Shown here: one piece after another, positions 24,780-33,791 of the stretch
Layout: each line of letters opens with the position of its first letter
Numbering within the stretch: position 1 is the stretch's first letter
DNA from: Zhengella sedimenti
GTDB lineage: Bacteria > Pseudomonadota > Alphaproteobacteria > Rhizobiales > Rhizobiaceae
Assembly: GCF_046506625.1 (NCBI RefSeq)
Contig: NZ_JBKFFP010000008.1
Coordinates: 65,185-129,184, forward strand
Length of the DNA stretch: 64,000 nt
Direction: 5' to 3'
The notes under the pieces: model-generated
What the model was told of the DNA's origin: nothing
Database searches by the model: none
What the model saw: the letters and a program-made list of their open reading frames with translations, nothing else
Made by a program: the position numbers and the translations under genes

Positions 24780-25123
24780 CGAATACCATCCCGGATGATC
24801 TTTGAAATATCGATAAGACCGTCGAAATTCTCCGATTTTTCCTGCCTTATCTCGTCCACGGTGCGCAGGATCCAGATTCCGATGCTCAGGAGGTTGGCGC
24901 GCAACTCCTTGGGCAACTGGTTTTCCGGGTCCGCCAGATCCGACATCAGCGCCATCCAGATGCGCGCGGTGTAATGAAGGGCGTGAATCGCCTCGATGGA
25001 CCGGGCCCCGGTCGCCCGCGCCGATTCCAGCATGGCAATCGACTGGTCGAGCGCCTCGCGCTCCCGGGAGCGGGCCTCCTCCAGGTCGTCGGTCTGGATC
25101 TCTTCATACTTGGCGATATACAT
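24776..25123 (-). CDS. flaF: Flagellar biosynthesis regulator FlaF
   Basis: FlaF works with FlbT in alphaproteobacteria. It promotes flagellin secretion or expression and may act as a chaperone. The protein is 115 residues, helical, with the conserved sequence ALHYTARIWMALMSDLADPENQLPKELRANLLSIGIWIL. It is separated from flgL by 131 bp with no gene. GGAGCAGTGAC precedes the ATG. Confidence 0.92.
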   Translation of the reverse strand: MYIAKYEEIQTDDLEEARSREREALDQSIAMLESARATGARSIEAIHALHYTARIWMALMSDLADPENQLPKELRANLLSIGIWILRTVDEIRQEKSENFDGLIDISKIIRDGIR

Positions 25124-25254
25124 GTCACTGCTCCTGCAAGGACCTTGCGGTCCGGCGCCCGGTGAAGGGAACGGCGCCCGGCGGGCGCATGGGGCGGCAA
25201 GCGGGCCTGCCCGGAATGAATGGAATGGCGGTCACTGTCATGTCCGGTCCTTTC

Positions 25255-26292
25255 CTAGAGATACCTGGCAAGCGAAAGCGACTGGACACGCTGGGTCAGC
25301 ATGTAGGCCGTCTCCAGCTGGTTCAGCAGGTTCGTCATCCGGGTGGCTGCCTCATAGGGATCCACGCTACCCATCTCGGTGGAAAGATCGGTCATGTAGT
25401 CCTTCTGCAGGCGCATGCGTTCGGTGGCATCGGCGACTTGCGCCTCGACAAGGCCGAGCCGGCCCTGAACCAGGGTCACCTGCGCCGAAGCCGCGCCCAT
25501 TCCCTCGCCGGCGCTACGGACAAGCTGGCGGGTCGCGTCGCCGGACAGTCCCGTATCCAGAAAGGCCACGGCCATGGTGAGGCCGAAGAACGCCTCCCTG
25601 AACCCGTCCTCGTTGGCGGAGACCGAGGTCACCGCGGTCTGGTCCTGGGCTATCCGGGACCGGATGCCCTCGTCGCTCGCCGATGACAGGTCGGGCCAGC
25701 CGGCCGCTTCGAACAGCGGACGTGCGACGTTCTCGATGAAGTCTTCCATCTGGGCCGCGGTGAGCGACGCGGCGGCGGGATCGGACTTGGCAAAGCCGAA
25801 ATGGCCGGTGAAGGCCGCATCCAGATCGGCCTGCCAGGCGCTTCCCTCGAAGGCAGCAAGCGGCCGGGCGTCGGCATTCACGCCGGCGAAGAGATATTCG
25901 CCGTTGGCGGCAGTGTTCATGACATTGGTCAGGTCCTCGAGGGCCGCCAGCGCGCTTGCGCGCACCAGGTCCGCCGATCCGTTTCCGCTCAGGGCCGTGT
26001 TGAACACCTGCATGGTATCACCCGTGACGGCGGTAAAGCGCGACATCGCGGTCTGCGCCGCCGTCATGCGGGCGCCGGCAAGGTCATTTGTCATCAGGAT
26101 CGCGTCGAGCCTTTCGGCCTCGCGCTGAAGCGAAATGCGAAAACCGTTGCGCAGGCCGAGTTCGCGGGCCGGGTCCGCCTTTTCGCCGGTCACCGTTTCC
26201 TGCTGCGCGGTCACGATCGCGGCCTGCGTGGCACGGATGGACATGCGCAGCGCGTTGGCCATGGAAAGGGTGGAGGCGGCCTGGAGCTTCAT
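25255..26292 (-). CDS. flgL: Flagellar hook-associated protein FlgL (HAP3)
   Basis: Hook-filament junction protein that sits between FlgK and the flagellin filament. The protein is 345 residues. The N-terminus MKLQAASTLSMANALRMSIR and C-terminus NLLNQLETAYMLTQRVQSLSLARYL form the D0/D1 flagellin-like coiled coil. I chose the ATG at 26292, 4 nt after the flgK stop. The longer frame upstream lies inside flgK. Likely clients of the FlgN-like chaperone (17980) are this protein and FlgK. Confidence 0.9.
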   Translation of the reverse strand: MKLQAASTLSMANALRMSIRATQAAIVTAQQETVTGEKADPARELGLRNGFRISLQREAERLDAILMTNDLAGARMTAAQTAMSRFTAVTGDTMQVFNTALSGNGSADLVRASALAALEDLTNVMNTAANGEYLFAGVNADARPLAAFEGSAWQADLDAAFTGHFGFAKSDPAAASLTAAQMEDFIENVARPLFEAAGWPDLSSASDEGIRSRIAQDQTAVTSVSANEDGFREAFFGLTMAVAFLDTGLSGDATRQLVRSAGEGMGAASAQVTLVQGRLGLVEAQVADATERMRLQKDYMTDLSTEMGSVDPYEAATRMTNLLNQLETAYMLTQRVQSLSLARYL

Positions 26293-26296
26293 CGCA

Positions 26297-27760
26297 TCAC
26301 CTCGCCGCGTCCAGCAGGGCGGCGAGCATGTTGTCCACCGTCGCGATGATCCGGCTCGTCGCCTCGTAGGAATGCTCGATCTCGACAAGCGAGGCCATTT
26401 CGTCGTCGATGTTCACGCCGGTCTGCGCCAGAAGCTTGCTGCTGAGCGCGGCGTACATGGCGTCCTTGGTTTCGGCGGCAACGCCTGCTTCGGCCCTGTA
26501 GGCCTCCAGCCATGTCAGCGCATTGCCGGAATAGGCGACGAGGCTTCCCGTTGCCGACAGACCCGTCGAGGGATCGAAGGACATGGGCGCTTCCATGGCA
26601 TCGGCGAGCGCGATGATGCGGTCGGAGAAGGCGACCCCGCCGGATGCGTTCGCGACATAGGCCGCGCCATTGGCGCCGCCATCGCGCAACAGGGACGGGG
26701 TTCCGCCCGCCTGCGGATCGAACAACGGATTGACCGACAGCGTCGTCGCCATGCCGGAGGCAAGGACGCCGCCTGCCGGGACCGCCGGACCGCCGGACCA
26801 TGTGAAGAGGCCGGCCTGCGGGGGCAGTCCGCCACCGGTCTGGTCGGTTTCGGCAAACAGGGTTACGAGCCCTCGCGCGATCTCGTCGAGCTGCGCTTCG
26901 GTGCGGACGGTCACATCGTCACGCAATTGCAGCCTGGCGGCGATGGATCCGGAGGAGGATGTATCGGTTCCGACACCGGGATCGAGCGGCACGCCGTCGA
27001 TGCGCAGCACATTGCCGGTATCGCCGGGACCATAGGCCGGACGGGGGTTGAAGGTCACGTCGCGCGCCGTCGTCTCGAACAACATCACGCCGCCCGCGGT
27101 CGTCAGCATGACGTCGCCGTGGTCCCGCGCGGTGACGGTCACGGGGACGATTTCGGCGATCCGGCCAAGCAGCGTGTCGCGACGGTCGAGCAGGTCGCTG
27201 GCATCGGCGCCTTGCAGGTTTGCCTTCACAATGGCGGTGTTGACACCCTGGAACTCCCCCAGCAAGCCGTTCAGCGTCTCGACGTCGCCGGCGATTTCCC
27301 TGTCGAGGCGCGCCCGCATGGCATGGATTTCCGTGGCCGATGCGTTGAGCGATCCGGCGAGCGTGCCGGCAGCATTGACGACGCCACGGGCGAGGAGTTC
27401 GTTGTCGGGGCTCGCGCTGTAATTCTGGAGCGCCTCGTGCAGCTTCGAGAGCAGCGCGGAAGCCGAAGCCGAACCATCGCTTCCGTTCAGCGAAAGCGCC
27501 AGTTGCCGCATGTTCTCGCTGATGGTGCCCTGGGCGACGGACAAGGAAAGCGCGTCGCGCGAGGCGGCCGCCAGCCGGTTGTTTGCGGCGCGGTCCACTG
27601 AAACGATGGCGGCGCCGTTCTCGGCCGTCTCGAGGACGACGACGCGCCGCGCATAGTTGGGGTCGGACGCGCCGGAGATGTTGCGCGCGGCAACACTTGC
27701 CTTCTGGGACAAGTTGAACAGCGAATTCTGGGCCGTGTAGAGCACCGTGGAAAGTGACAT
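26297..27760 (-). CDS. flgK: Flagellar hook-associated protein FlgK (HAP1)
   Basis: First hook-filament junction protein. The protein is 487 residues. N-terminal D0 (LSTVLYTAQNSLFNLSQKASVAARNISGASDPNYARR) and C-terminal D0 (EIEHSYEATSRIIATVDNMLAALL) are typical. The gene has a ribosome site GGAGG 14 nt upstream. It is 55 nt downstream of flgE in the same operon. Confidence 0.94.
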   Translation of the reverse strand: MSLSTVLYTAQNSLFNLSQKASVAARNISGASDPNYARRVVVLETAENGAAIVSVDRAANNRLAAASRDALSLSVAQGTISENMRQLALSLNGSDGSASASALLSKLHEALQNYSASPDNELLARGVVNAAGTLAGSLNASATEIHAMRARLDREIAGDVETLNGLLGEFQGVNTAIVKANLQGADASDLLDRRDTLLGRIAEIVPVTVTARDHGDVMLTTAGGVMLFETTARDVTFNPRPAYGPGDTGNVLRIDGVPLDPGVGTDTSSSGSIAARLQLRDDVTVRTEAQLDEIARGLVTLFAETDQTGGGLPPQAGLFTWSGGPAVPAGGVLASGMATTLSVNPLFDPQAGGTPSLLRDGGANGAAYVANASGGVAFSDRIIALADAMEAPMSFDPSTGLSATGSLVAYSGNALTWLEAYRAEAGVAAETKDAMYAALSSKLLAQTGVNIDDEMASLVEIEHSYEATSRIIATVDNMLAALLDAAR

Positions 27761-27815
27761 ACCCTACTGCCTCCAATCGCGGCCGCCACCGGAATGGTGC
27801 GGTCGCGCCCGTTCC

Positions 27816-29096
27816 TTACCTCTTGAGGTTCACCACGACGTCCATGAGATCGGAGCCGGTCTGGAAAACCTTCGAATTGGCCGTGAAGCCGCGCTGTGCC
27901 TGGATCATCTTGGTGAGCTCCTGGGCAATATCGACATTGGAATTCTCCACTGCGGAGGAAATGATCGAGCCGTATCCGCCCTGCTGGGGAACGCCGACCA
28001 TGATGTCGCCCGTCTCCGGCGTCTGGGAGAAGACCGTTCCGGTGACCGCGTTGAGCGCCGACGGATTGGCGACCGTGGCCAGCGGAATGCGATAGAGGTC
28101 ACGATAGGAACCGTCGTCATATTGCCCGTAGACGAAGCCGTCCTGGGAGATGTGGATGCTGTCGATCGTGGATGGCGGGCGTCCGTTCACGTCGGCATCC
28201 GACACGCCGAAATCGGCTGCAAGCTGGGTAAAGCCGGCGAGATCGAGATCGAAGGTCCCGCCATTGGGGATGGTAAACGACATCGACGTGGCCGAGGCCG
28301 CGGCAAGCTGGCCGTTGGCCGGGTCGAAGGAAAGCGTCTGCGTCGACAGCGCCGCCGAGGAATAGGGGAAGCCGCCGGTCGCGGCATCGGCGTCGGCCTT
28401 GTTGTAGACCGCCACTTCCCAGGTATTGTCCGCCGTCTTGGTGTAATAAACATCGAGGGTGACCTCGGCGCCGAGATTATCGTAGGTGACCAGGGAAACC
28501 TTGTTTGTAAAGGCGGCATCGGCGGCATTGGACGAAGGCGTGTTGCCGGTCTCGATATCGGCTTCCGACGACAGGTTGCCGGTGATGTATCCGGAACTGG
28601 ATGGCACCGCGGAAAGCTCGAAGGCATCCAGCGTGACGATCTCCAGTTCCGACAGGCCATTGGCGGTGCCGGAGGTGACACCGTCGGCGCTGGGATAACC
28701 CATCAGGTAGAATCCGCTCTGGTTGACCAGCCGTCCGTCCGCATCCGGCAGGAAGGAGCCGGCACGCGTCAGGAATGTCTGGCCGCCGGCATCCTGGACA
28801 ACGAAATAGCCGCCCCCGGAAATGGCGAGATCGGTCACCGAGGACGTATATTCAAGCGCGCCCTGCTGGTTGGCCACCCGCACGGTGTGGCTGAGCACGC
28901 TGCCGGAACTGTAGGTGCCTGACGACCCGGAGCCCCCTGACAGGGAGGTCCCGGCGACAAGGGTTGAAAACAGGATCTGGGACCGCTTGTAGCCCAGCGT
29001 ATCGGAATTGGCGATGTTGTCCGCCACGGATGACAGCCGGTTGGACTGGGCATGCATTCCGGAAATGCTGGTCTGCATCATGCCGTAAATGCTCAT
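27816..29096 (-). CDS. flgE: Flagellar hook protein FlgE
   Basis: Hook subunit, polymerised by the FlgD cap to a length set by FliK. The protein is 426 residues. N-terminus MSIYGMMQTSISGMHAQSNRLSSVADNIANSDTLGYKRSQ and C-terminus NVDIAQELTKMIQAQRGFTANSKVFQTGSDLMDVVVNLKR are the rod/hook signature ends. GGAGGTGCG precedes the ATG. rem is 114 bp upstream in the same direction, as in Sinorhizobium. Confidence 0.96.
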   Translation of the reverse strand: MSIYGMMQTSISGMHAQSNRLSSVADNIANSDTLGYKRSQILFSTLVAGTSLSGGSGSSGTYSSGSVLSHTVRVANQQGALEYTSSVTDLAISGGGYFVVQDAGGQTFLTRAGSFLPDADGRLVNQSGFYLMGYPSADGVTSGTANGLSELEIVTLDAFELSAVPSSSGYITGNLSSEADIETGNTPSSNAADAAFTNKVSLVTYDNLGAEVTLDVYYTKTADNTWEVAVYNKADADAATGGFPYSSAALSTQTLSFDPANGQLAAASATSMSFTIPNGGTFDLDLAGFTQLAADFGVSDADVNGRPPSTIDSIHISQDGFVYGQYDDGSYRDLYRIPLATVANPSALNAVTGTVFSQTPETGDIMVGVPQQGGYGSIISSAVENSNVDIAQELTKMIQAQRGFTANSKVFQTGSDLMDVVVNLKR

Positions 29097-29210
29097 TTCG
29101 CACCTCCGTGTTCATACGGACAATCATAGGAAGCCAGGCTTGCGCCAGGCTCGCCTTCCAATTTCGCAGGCAGCGGGACCGCAACCGTGCCACCCCGCCG
29201 ACCGGTCCCG

Positions 29211-29936
29211 TCAGGCAGCAGTGAGTTCCCGCGACGGGGCGCCGGCGACCGCTTCACCCTGACCGGCTTCGAGCACGAGCCGGTAGCCGAGATAGCGCCT
29301 TGAATCGATGGGATCGTAGCCAAGCGCATCACGAAGCTTGCGGCGAAGCTTGGAGATGTGGCTTTCGACCACGCATTCCTCGATGCTGTCATCGAAGACG
29401 CCATAGGTGGCGTTGAAAATCTGGGCACGGCTGACGCGGCGGCCCTCCGCCGAAGCCAGGAACTCCAGGATGCGGCGCTCGCGCCGGGGCAGCGGAAACA
29501 CCTCGCCATCGATCTCCGGATCGCGGCCATCGAAGAAGACCTTGAGCCGCTCGCCGGATTCTGCGACCGGCTCGGTGCCGTTGCGCCTGCGGATGACGGC
29601 GATTCGCTTCAGCAGTTCACGGACATGAACGGGCTTGCGCACCACGTCGTCGAAGCCGGCATCGAAGAGTTCGAGCGTACGGTCGAGGTTCTGACGATCG
29701 ACAAGGGCGATCCTGGCGATCCTGCCATGGGCGGGCGCCGGTTGCGGCAGGATGATGTCGTCGGCGACATCTCCGATCAGGAAGGCGATGATCGAGTCAA
29801 AATCCGACTCGCAAGCCGTGTCCATCCACTCGATGAACTGGTCCGGCGCGAATCCCGCGACCGGAAACCCCTCGCGTTCGAGCATGGACTTGTAACTGTC
29901 CACAACGAGTGCGCGGTCATCGACGACAACGATCAT
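29211..29936 (-). CDS. rem: Rem/FtcR-type OmpR-like regulator of flagellar genes
   Basis: Transcriptional activator of hook, rod and flagellin genes in rhizobia (Rem) and Brucella (FtcR). The protein is 241 residues. A degenerate receiver domain (about 1-115) is followed by a winged-helix output domain (ERRILEFLASAEGRRVSRAQIFNATYGVFDD, VESHISKLRRKLRDALGYDPIDSRRYLGYRLV). At the phosphoacceptor position the sequence is DSIIAFLIGD, where Phe appears to replace Asp. The protein therefore probably acts without phosphorylation, controlled by its own level. The position next to flgE supports the name. A palindrome lies just upstream (29952-29968). Confidence 0.88.
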   Translation of the reverse strand: MIVVVDDRALVVDSYKSMLEREGFPVAGFAPDQFIEWMDTACESDFDSIIAFLIGDVADDIILPQPAPAHGRIARIALVDRQNLDRTLELFDAGFDDVVRKPVHVRELLKRIAVIRRRNGTEPVAESGERLKVFFDGRDPEIDGEVFPLPRRERRILEFLASAEGRRVSRAQIFNATYGVFDDSIEECVVESHISKLRRKLRDALGYDPIDSRRYLGYRLVLEAGQGEAVAGAPSRELTAA

Positions 29937-30393
29937 GTGCCTAATCCCCTCGAATCATTAATTGATTCTGGTTATCAGGGCTAACTTGCGGCGATTCTTC
30001 GTGACAATTACAAGATTTAGCACTTCATATTTTTACGTTATGCTTAAACTATTGTAATAGTTCGTGAAGACGCGTTCCGCGGACCCGAAAAACGGATGGG
30101 ATCAGGGCCTGTTTCAGGCCTTGTCCACCGTCAGCCCGCCATCTTCCGGTTGTCGAAGTCTCATCCCCCGCGATCGCGAAACGGACCTGTCCGGACGGAC
30201 AAGCCGGCATTGCACCGGCCATCCGCGTTTCTGCCGCGCGACGCATTTCCATGACATGGATCAAGGACAGGCGTGTCCATGGCGGCTTGGGTGCCATGAT
30301 CCGGCAACGCCCGTCGGCCCGTTCGCGCGGGGCCAAGCGCGCATCCGGGACCGTCCCCGCCCGCCGCAGGCTGGCATTGCAGGAGCTTGAACG
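29937..30393. other. Regulatory intergenic region between rem and the acyl-CoA dehydrogenase gene
   Basis: About 460 bp between divergent genes. The rem-proximal 120 bp are AT-rich and hold the palindrome at 29952-29968, so the rem promoter is likely here. The right half is GC-rich with no gene I can support. The ribosome site AGGAG before the dehydrogenase ATG is at its right end. Confidence 0.55.
29952..29968 (-). promoter_or_regulatory. Palindrome upstream of rem
   Basis: GAATCA-TTAAT-TGATTC is a perfect 6-bp-arm dyad, 16 nt before the rem ATG. It is a candidate operator for an upstream regulator (VisN/VisR type) or for autoregulation. It overlaps the expected leader, so repression by position is possible. 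Confidence 0.4.
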
Positions 30394-31683
30394 ATGGATT
30401 TCTCATACAGCCCGAAGGTCGAGGAGCTGCGCGCGCGCGTTCGCGACTTCATGGACGAACATGTCGTGCCGCGCCATCGCCAGTGGCTCGCGGAGGCCGC
30501 CGAGGGGCGTTATCCCGTCTCCTTCATGGGCGACCTCAAGGCGCTGGCGAAGGAAGAGGGCCTGTGGAACCTTTTCCTGCCGCACCTCAAGGACGACGAA
30601 CCGGGCACGCGCCTGTCCAATCTGGAATATGCGCCCCTGGCCGAGATCATGGGCCGGCTGTTGTGGGCGTCGGAGGTTTTCAACTGCTCGGCGCCCGATA
30701 CCGGCAACATGGAACTGCTGCACATGTTCGGCACGCCGGAGCAGAAGGAGGAATGGCTGAAACCGCTGCTCGACGGCGCGATCCGGTCCTCCTTCGCCAT
30801 GACCGAGCCCGATGTCGCCTCGTCGGACGCAACCAACATCACGACCGTCATCCGCCGCGATGGCGGCGACTACGTGATCAATGGGCGCAAGTGGTTCATC
30901 ACCGGCGCGCTCAATCCGGCCACGCGGATCGCCATCGTCATGGGCAAGACGGACATGGAGGCGGAAACGCACCGCCAGCAATCCATGGTCCTGGTGCCCT
31001 TCGGCACGCCGGGCATGAAGGTGGTGCGCAACATCGCGGTGATGAACCATCACAGCCACGAGAGTCATTGCGAGATCGTTTTCGAAAATTGCCGTGTGCC
31101 GGTCTCCAACCTGCTCGGCGAGGAAGGGTCCGGCTTCGCCATGGCGCAGGCGCGTCTGGGACCCGGCCGCATTCACCACTGCATGCGCTCCATCGGCCAG
31201 GCCGAACTGGCGCTGGACATGATGATCGAGCGTTCGCTGGAACGGAAGACATTCGGCAAGTACCTGCACGAGCAGGGCGTGGTGCAGGAGTGGATCGCAC
31301 GCTCGCGCTGCGAGATCGAGCAGGCCCGCCTGCTGGTCCTGAAGGCCGCCTGGATGATCGACAACGTGGGCGCCAAGGCGGCCCGCAACGAGATCGCGAT
31401 GATCAAGGTGGTCGTCCCGCAGATGCAGCTCAACGTGACCGACCGCGCCATGCAGACCTTCGGGGCCATGGGGCTTTCGCCGGACACGCCGCTGCCGGAC
31501 CTCTGGACCATGGGACGTTCGCTGCGGCTCGCCGACGGGCCGGACGAGGTGCACCTGCGCTCCATCGCGCGCGGCCAGATCAAGGCGGCGCGGGAACGCA
31601 ATTTCTCCACGCTGGCCTATTTCTCGACGCCGGCGCGCACAGAGGAAGTGGACATCTGGCGCGGGCACGAGGCCGCCGAATGA
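30394..31683 (+). CDS. Acyl-CoA dehydrogenase (ACAD10/11-like)
   Basis: Flavoprotein that oxidises an acyl-CoA to the enoyl-CoA. The protein is 429 residues. An N-terminal helical domain is followed by the flavin-binding signature FAMTEPDVASSDATN (about 136-150), a middle beta domain with YVINGRKWFITGALNP, and a C-terminal helical domain with DGPDEVHLRSIAR. The sequence pattern resembles the ACAD10/ACAD11 subgroup, often acting on longer or hydroxylated chains. The substrate is not determinable. AGGAG lies 9 nt before the ATG. It converges on the TRAP gene with only 10 bp between stops. Confidence 0.9.
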   Translation: MDFSYSPKVEELRARVRDFMDEHVVPRHRQWLAEAAEGRYPVSFMGDLKALAKEEGLWNLFLPHLKDDEPGTRLSNLEYAPLAEIMGRLLWASEVFNCSAPDTGNMELLHMFGTPEQKEEWLKPLLDGAIRSSFAMTEPDVASSDATNITTVIRRDGGDYVINGRKWFITGALNPATRIAIVMGKTDMEAETHRQQSMVLVPFGTPGMKVVRNIAVMNHHSHESHCEIVFENCRVPVSNLLGEEGSGFAMAQARLGPGRIHHCMRSIGQAELALDMMIERSLERKTFGKYLHEQGVVQEWIARSRCEIEQARLLVLKAAWMIDNVGAKAARNEIAMIKVVVPQMQLNVTDRAMQTFGAMGLSPDTPLPDLWTMGRSLRLADGPDEVHLRSIARGQIKAARERNFSTLAYFSTPARTEEVDIWRGHEAAE

Positions 31684-31693
31684 GCCTGACAGG

Positions 31694-33241
31694 CTAGAAC
31701 AGCAGTCCCGGCAGCCATGTTGCGACCGACGGCAGGAGCCAGACGAGCATCATGCCGAGGATCTGGAGGCCGATGAAGGGGATGACGCCACGGTAAATGT
31801 GGCCCGTGGTGATCTCCTTCGGCGCCGCACCGCGCAGATAGAAGAGCGAGAAGCCGAAGGGCGGCGTCAGGAAGCTTGTCTGCAGGTTGATGGCGAGCAG
31901 GATGCCAAGCCATATCGGATCATGACCCATGAGGATGAGCGTCGGCGTGATGAGCGGCAGGACGATGACCGAGATTTCGACGAAATCGAGGAAGAAGCCC
32001 ATCACGAAGACGAGGATCATGCAGAAGAGCAGCGCGCCGGCCGGGCCGCCCGGCATGGACTTGAGGATTTCGGCGACGCGTTCCTCGCCGCCAAGGCCGA
32101 TGAAGACCAGCGAGAAAATGCCAGCGGCCAGGATGGTCGCGAAGATCATCGCCGTCATCGTCAGCGTCGAGGCCGCGGCTTCCTGGACGGTCCTGTTGCG
32201 CAAGGCCGTTCGCAGGGAGGCCCAGATGGCCGCGGCGCCCAGGAGGGCCAGCAGGATGTAAACGGCTCCCATGGCATAGCTTCCGGCACCGATGTCGCTG
32301 CGTTGGAGGCGGACGGGAAAGAGGCCCGCCAGGAACGCCAGCGCGATCAGTGCCGCGACACCGGCAAGCACGAGGCGCCTGTTGCCGCCCGCGCGCATGC
32401 CAGCCATCAGCAGGGCGCCGACGGCGCCGACCGATGCCGCCTCGGTCGGATCGGTCAGTCCGCCCAGGATCGCCCCGAGCACGGCGACGATCAGCAGGAC
32501 GGGCGGGATAATGGTCGACAGGATCTCGGCTTGCGAGGGCCGTTGCGTCTGCGCGGCTGGCGGCATGTCCTGCGGCCGGATGAGACCGCGCAGGAGGATG
32601 TAGACGAGGTAGAGCAGCACCAGCACCAGGCCCGGCACGATTGCCGCGGCGAAGAACTGGCCGACGGAGATCGCCTCGATGGCGAACTTGCCCTGCGCAT
32701 ATTGCGCCTGCTGGTAGGCGTTCGACATGACGTCGGCGAGAATGATCAGCAGCGTGGACGGCGGGATGATCTGGCCCAGCGTGCCTGCCGTGCAGACGAT
32801 GCCGGAGGCAACGCGGGGATCGTAGCCGGTTCGCAGCATGGTCGGCAGCGCGATCATGCCCATGGCGACCACGGTCGCGCCGACAATGCCGGTGGACGCG
32901 GCCAGCAGCGCGCCGACGAGAACGACCGATATGCCGAGGCCGCCCTTGAGCGAGCCGAACAGGCGCCCCATCGTGTCGAGCAGTTCCTCTGCGATCCTGC
33001 TTTTCTCAAGGATCGCCCCCATCAGCACGAACAGCGGAATGGCGATCAGCACCTGGTTGCTCAACAGGCCGAAGATACGCTGGCCGGTGGCGCCGAGCAG
33101 CGTGATGTCCATCACGCCGAGCGCCCAGCCGATATAGCCGAAGATGATCGCCACGCCGGCGATGCTGAAGGAAACGGGAAAGCCGGTCAGGATGGCCGCC
33201 ACGAGCGCCGCGAACATCAGCAGGTCGAGATACTGGGTCAT
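31694..33241 (-). CDS. dctM: TRAP transporter large membrane subunit (DctM family)
   Basis: Sodium-driven solute importer, large permease. The protein is 515 residues with many hydrophobic segments and the conserved blocks LTGFPVSFSIAGVAIIFGYIGW, GTLGQIIPPSTLLIILAD and FFLDFVEISVIVLPLITPTLI. It is longer than the ~430-residue type because of an insert around 290-360. The ATG at 33241 overlaps the small-subunit stop (ATGA). It is the last gene of a leftward run beginning at hutI, so it may be co-expressed with histidine degradation. Confidence 0.9.
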   Translation of the reverse strand: MTQYLDLLMFAALVAAILTGFPVSFSIAGVAIIFGYIGWALGVMDITLLGATGQRIFGLLSNQVLIAIPLFVLMGAILEKSRIAEELLDTMGRLFGSLKGGLGISVVLVGALLAASTGIVGATVVAMGMIALPTMLRTGYDPRVASGIVCTAGTLGQIIPPSTLLIILADVMSNAYQQAQYAQGKFAIEAISVGQFFAAAIVPGLVLVLLYLVYILLRGLIRPQDMPPAAQTQRPSQAEILSTIIPPVLLIVAVLGAILGGLTDPTEAASVGAVGALLMAGMRAGGNRRLVLAGVAALIALAFLAGLFPVRLQRSDIGAGSYAMGAVYILLALLGAAAIWASLRTALRNRTVQEAAASTLTMTAMIFATILAAGIFSLVFIGLGGEERVAEILKSMPGGPAGALLFCMILVFVMGFFLDFVEISVIVLPLITPTLILMGHDPIWLGILLAINLQTSFLTPPFGFSLFYLRGAAPKEITTGHIYRGVIPFIGLQILGMMLVWLLPSVATWLPGLLF

Positions 33242-33735
33242 TCCGGTTTGCTCTCGCAGAACAGGCGGATGAGGATGGCGGCGGACTGGAGAAGGATGAG
33301 GATGCAGAAGGCGGGGATGAGCGACTTGAGCAGGAACACCGCCTCGATGCCGCCCACGGAGATCGGGCCCTCGAGGATCTTCCAGGAATTGGCGACCGAC
33401 GGCCAGGTCCACCACAGGATGGCCAGCATCGACGGGATGAGAAAGAAGACATGGCCCAGGATGTCGATCCGGCGCCGCGTTGCCGCATCGGCCTTGGCAT
33501 AGAAGATGTCCACGCGGACATGCTTGTCCACCTGGAGCGTATAGGCCGCGCCGAGCATGAACAGCGTGGCATGCATGTAGAGGACGCTTTCCTGCACCGC
33601 GATCGAATAGATGCCGAAGACATAGCGGCCGACGACGATGGCGAACTGGACAAGGACCATGGCCAGCGCCAGCCACTTGATCAGGCGGGCAATCCGGCTT
33701 GCGATCCCGTCGAGGAAATCAGCCAGTTGGATCAT
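33238..33735 (-). CDS. dctQ: TRAP transporter small membrane subunit (DctQ family)
   Basis: Small four-helix permease subunit of the tripartite transporter. The protein is 165 residues with about four membrane segments and the typical core VQESVLYMHATLFMLGAAYTLQVDKHVRVDIFY. It precedes dctM with an overlapping stop/start. A 56-bp gap separates it from the binding-protein gene. Confidence 0.9.
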   Translation of the reverse strand: MIQLADFLDGIASRIARLIKWLALAMVLVQFAIVVGRYVFGIYSIAVQESVLYMHATLFMLGAAYTLQVDKHVRVDIFYAKADAATRRRIDILGHVFFLIPSMLAILWWTWPSVANSWKILEGPISVGGIEAVFLLKSLIPAFCILILLQSAAILIRLFCESKPE

Positions 33736-33791
33736 GAAGGCATCCCCCCGAATGGCCGGCGGGCCTTGCGCCCGCCGGTCGGTGCCGCAAC

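Noticed and set aside
31799..33502. 567-codon open frame opposite the TRAP permease genes
   Set aside because: Extremely charged (DEQGR-rich) composition that is the reverse image of membrane proteins. No domain.
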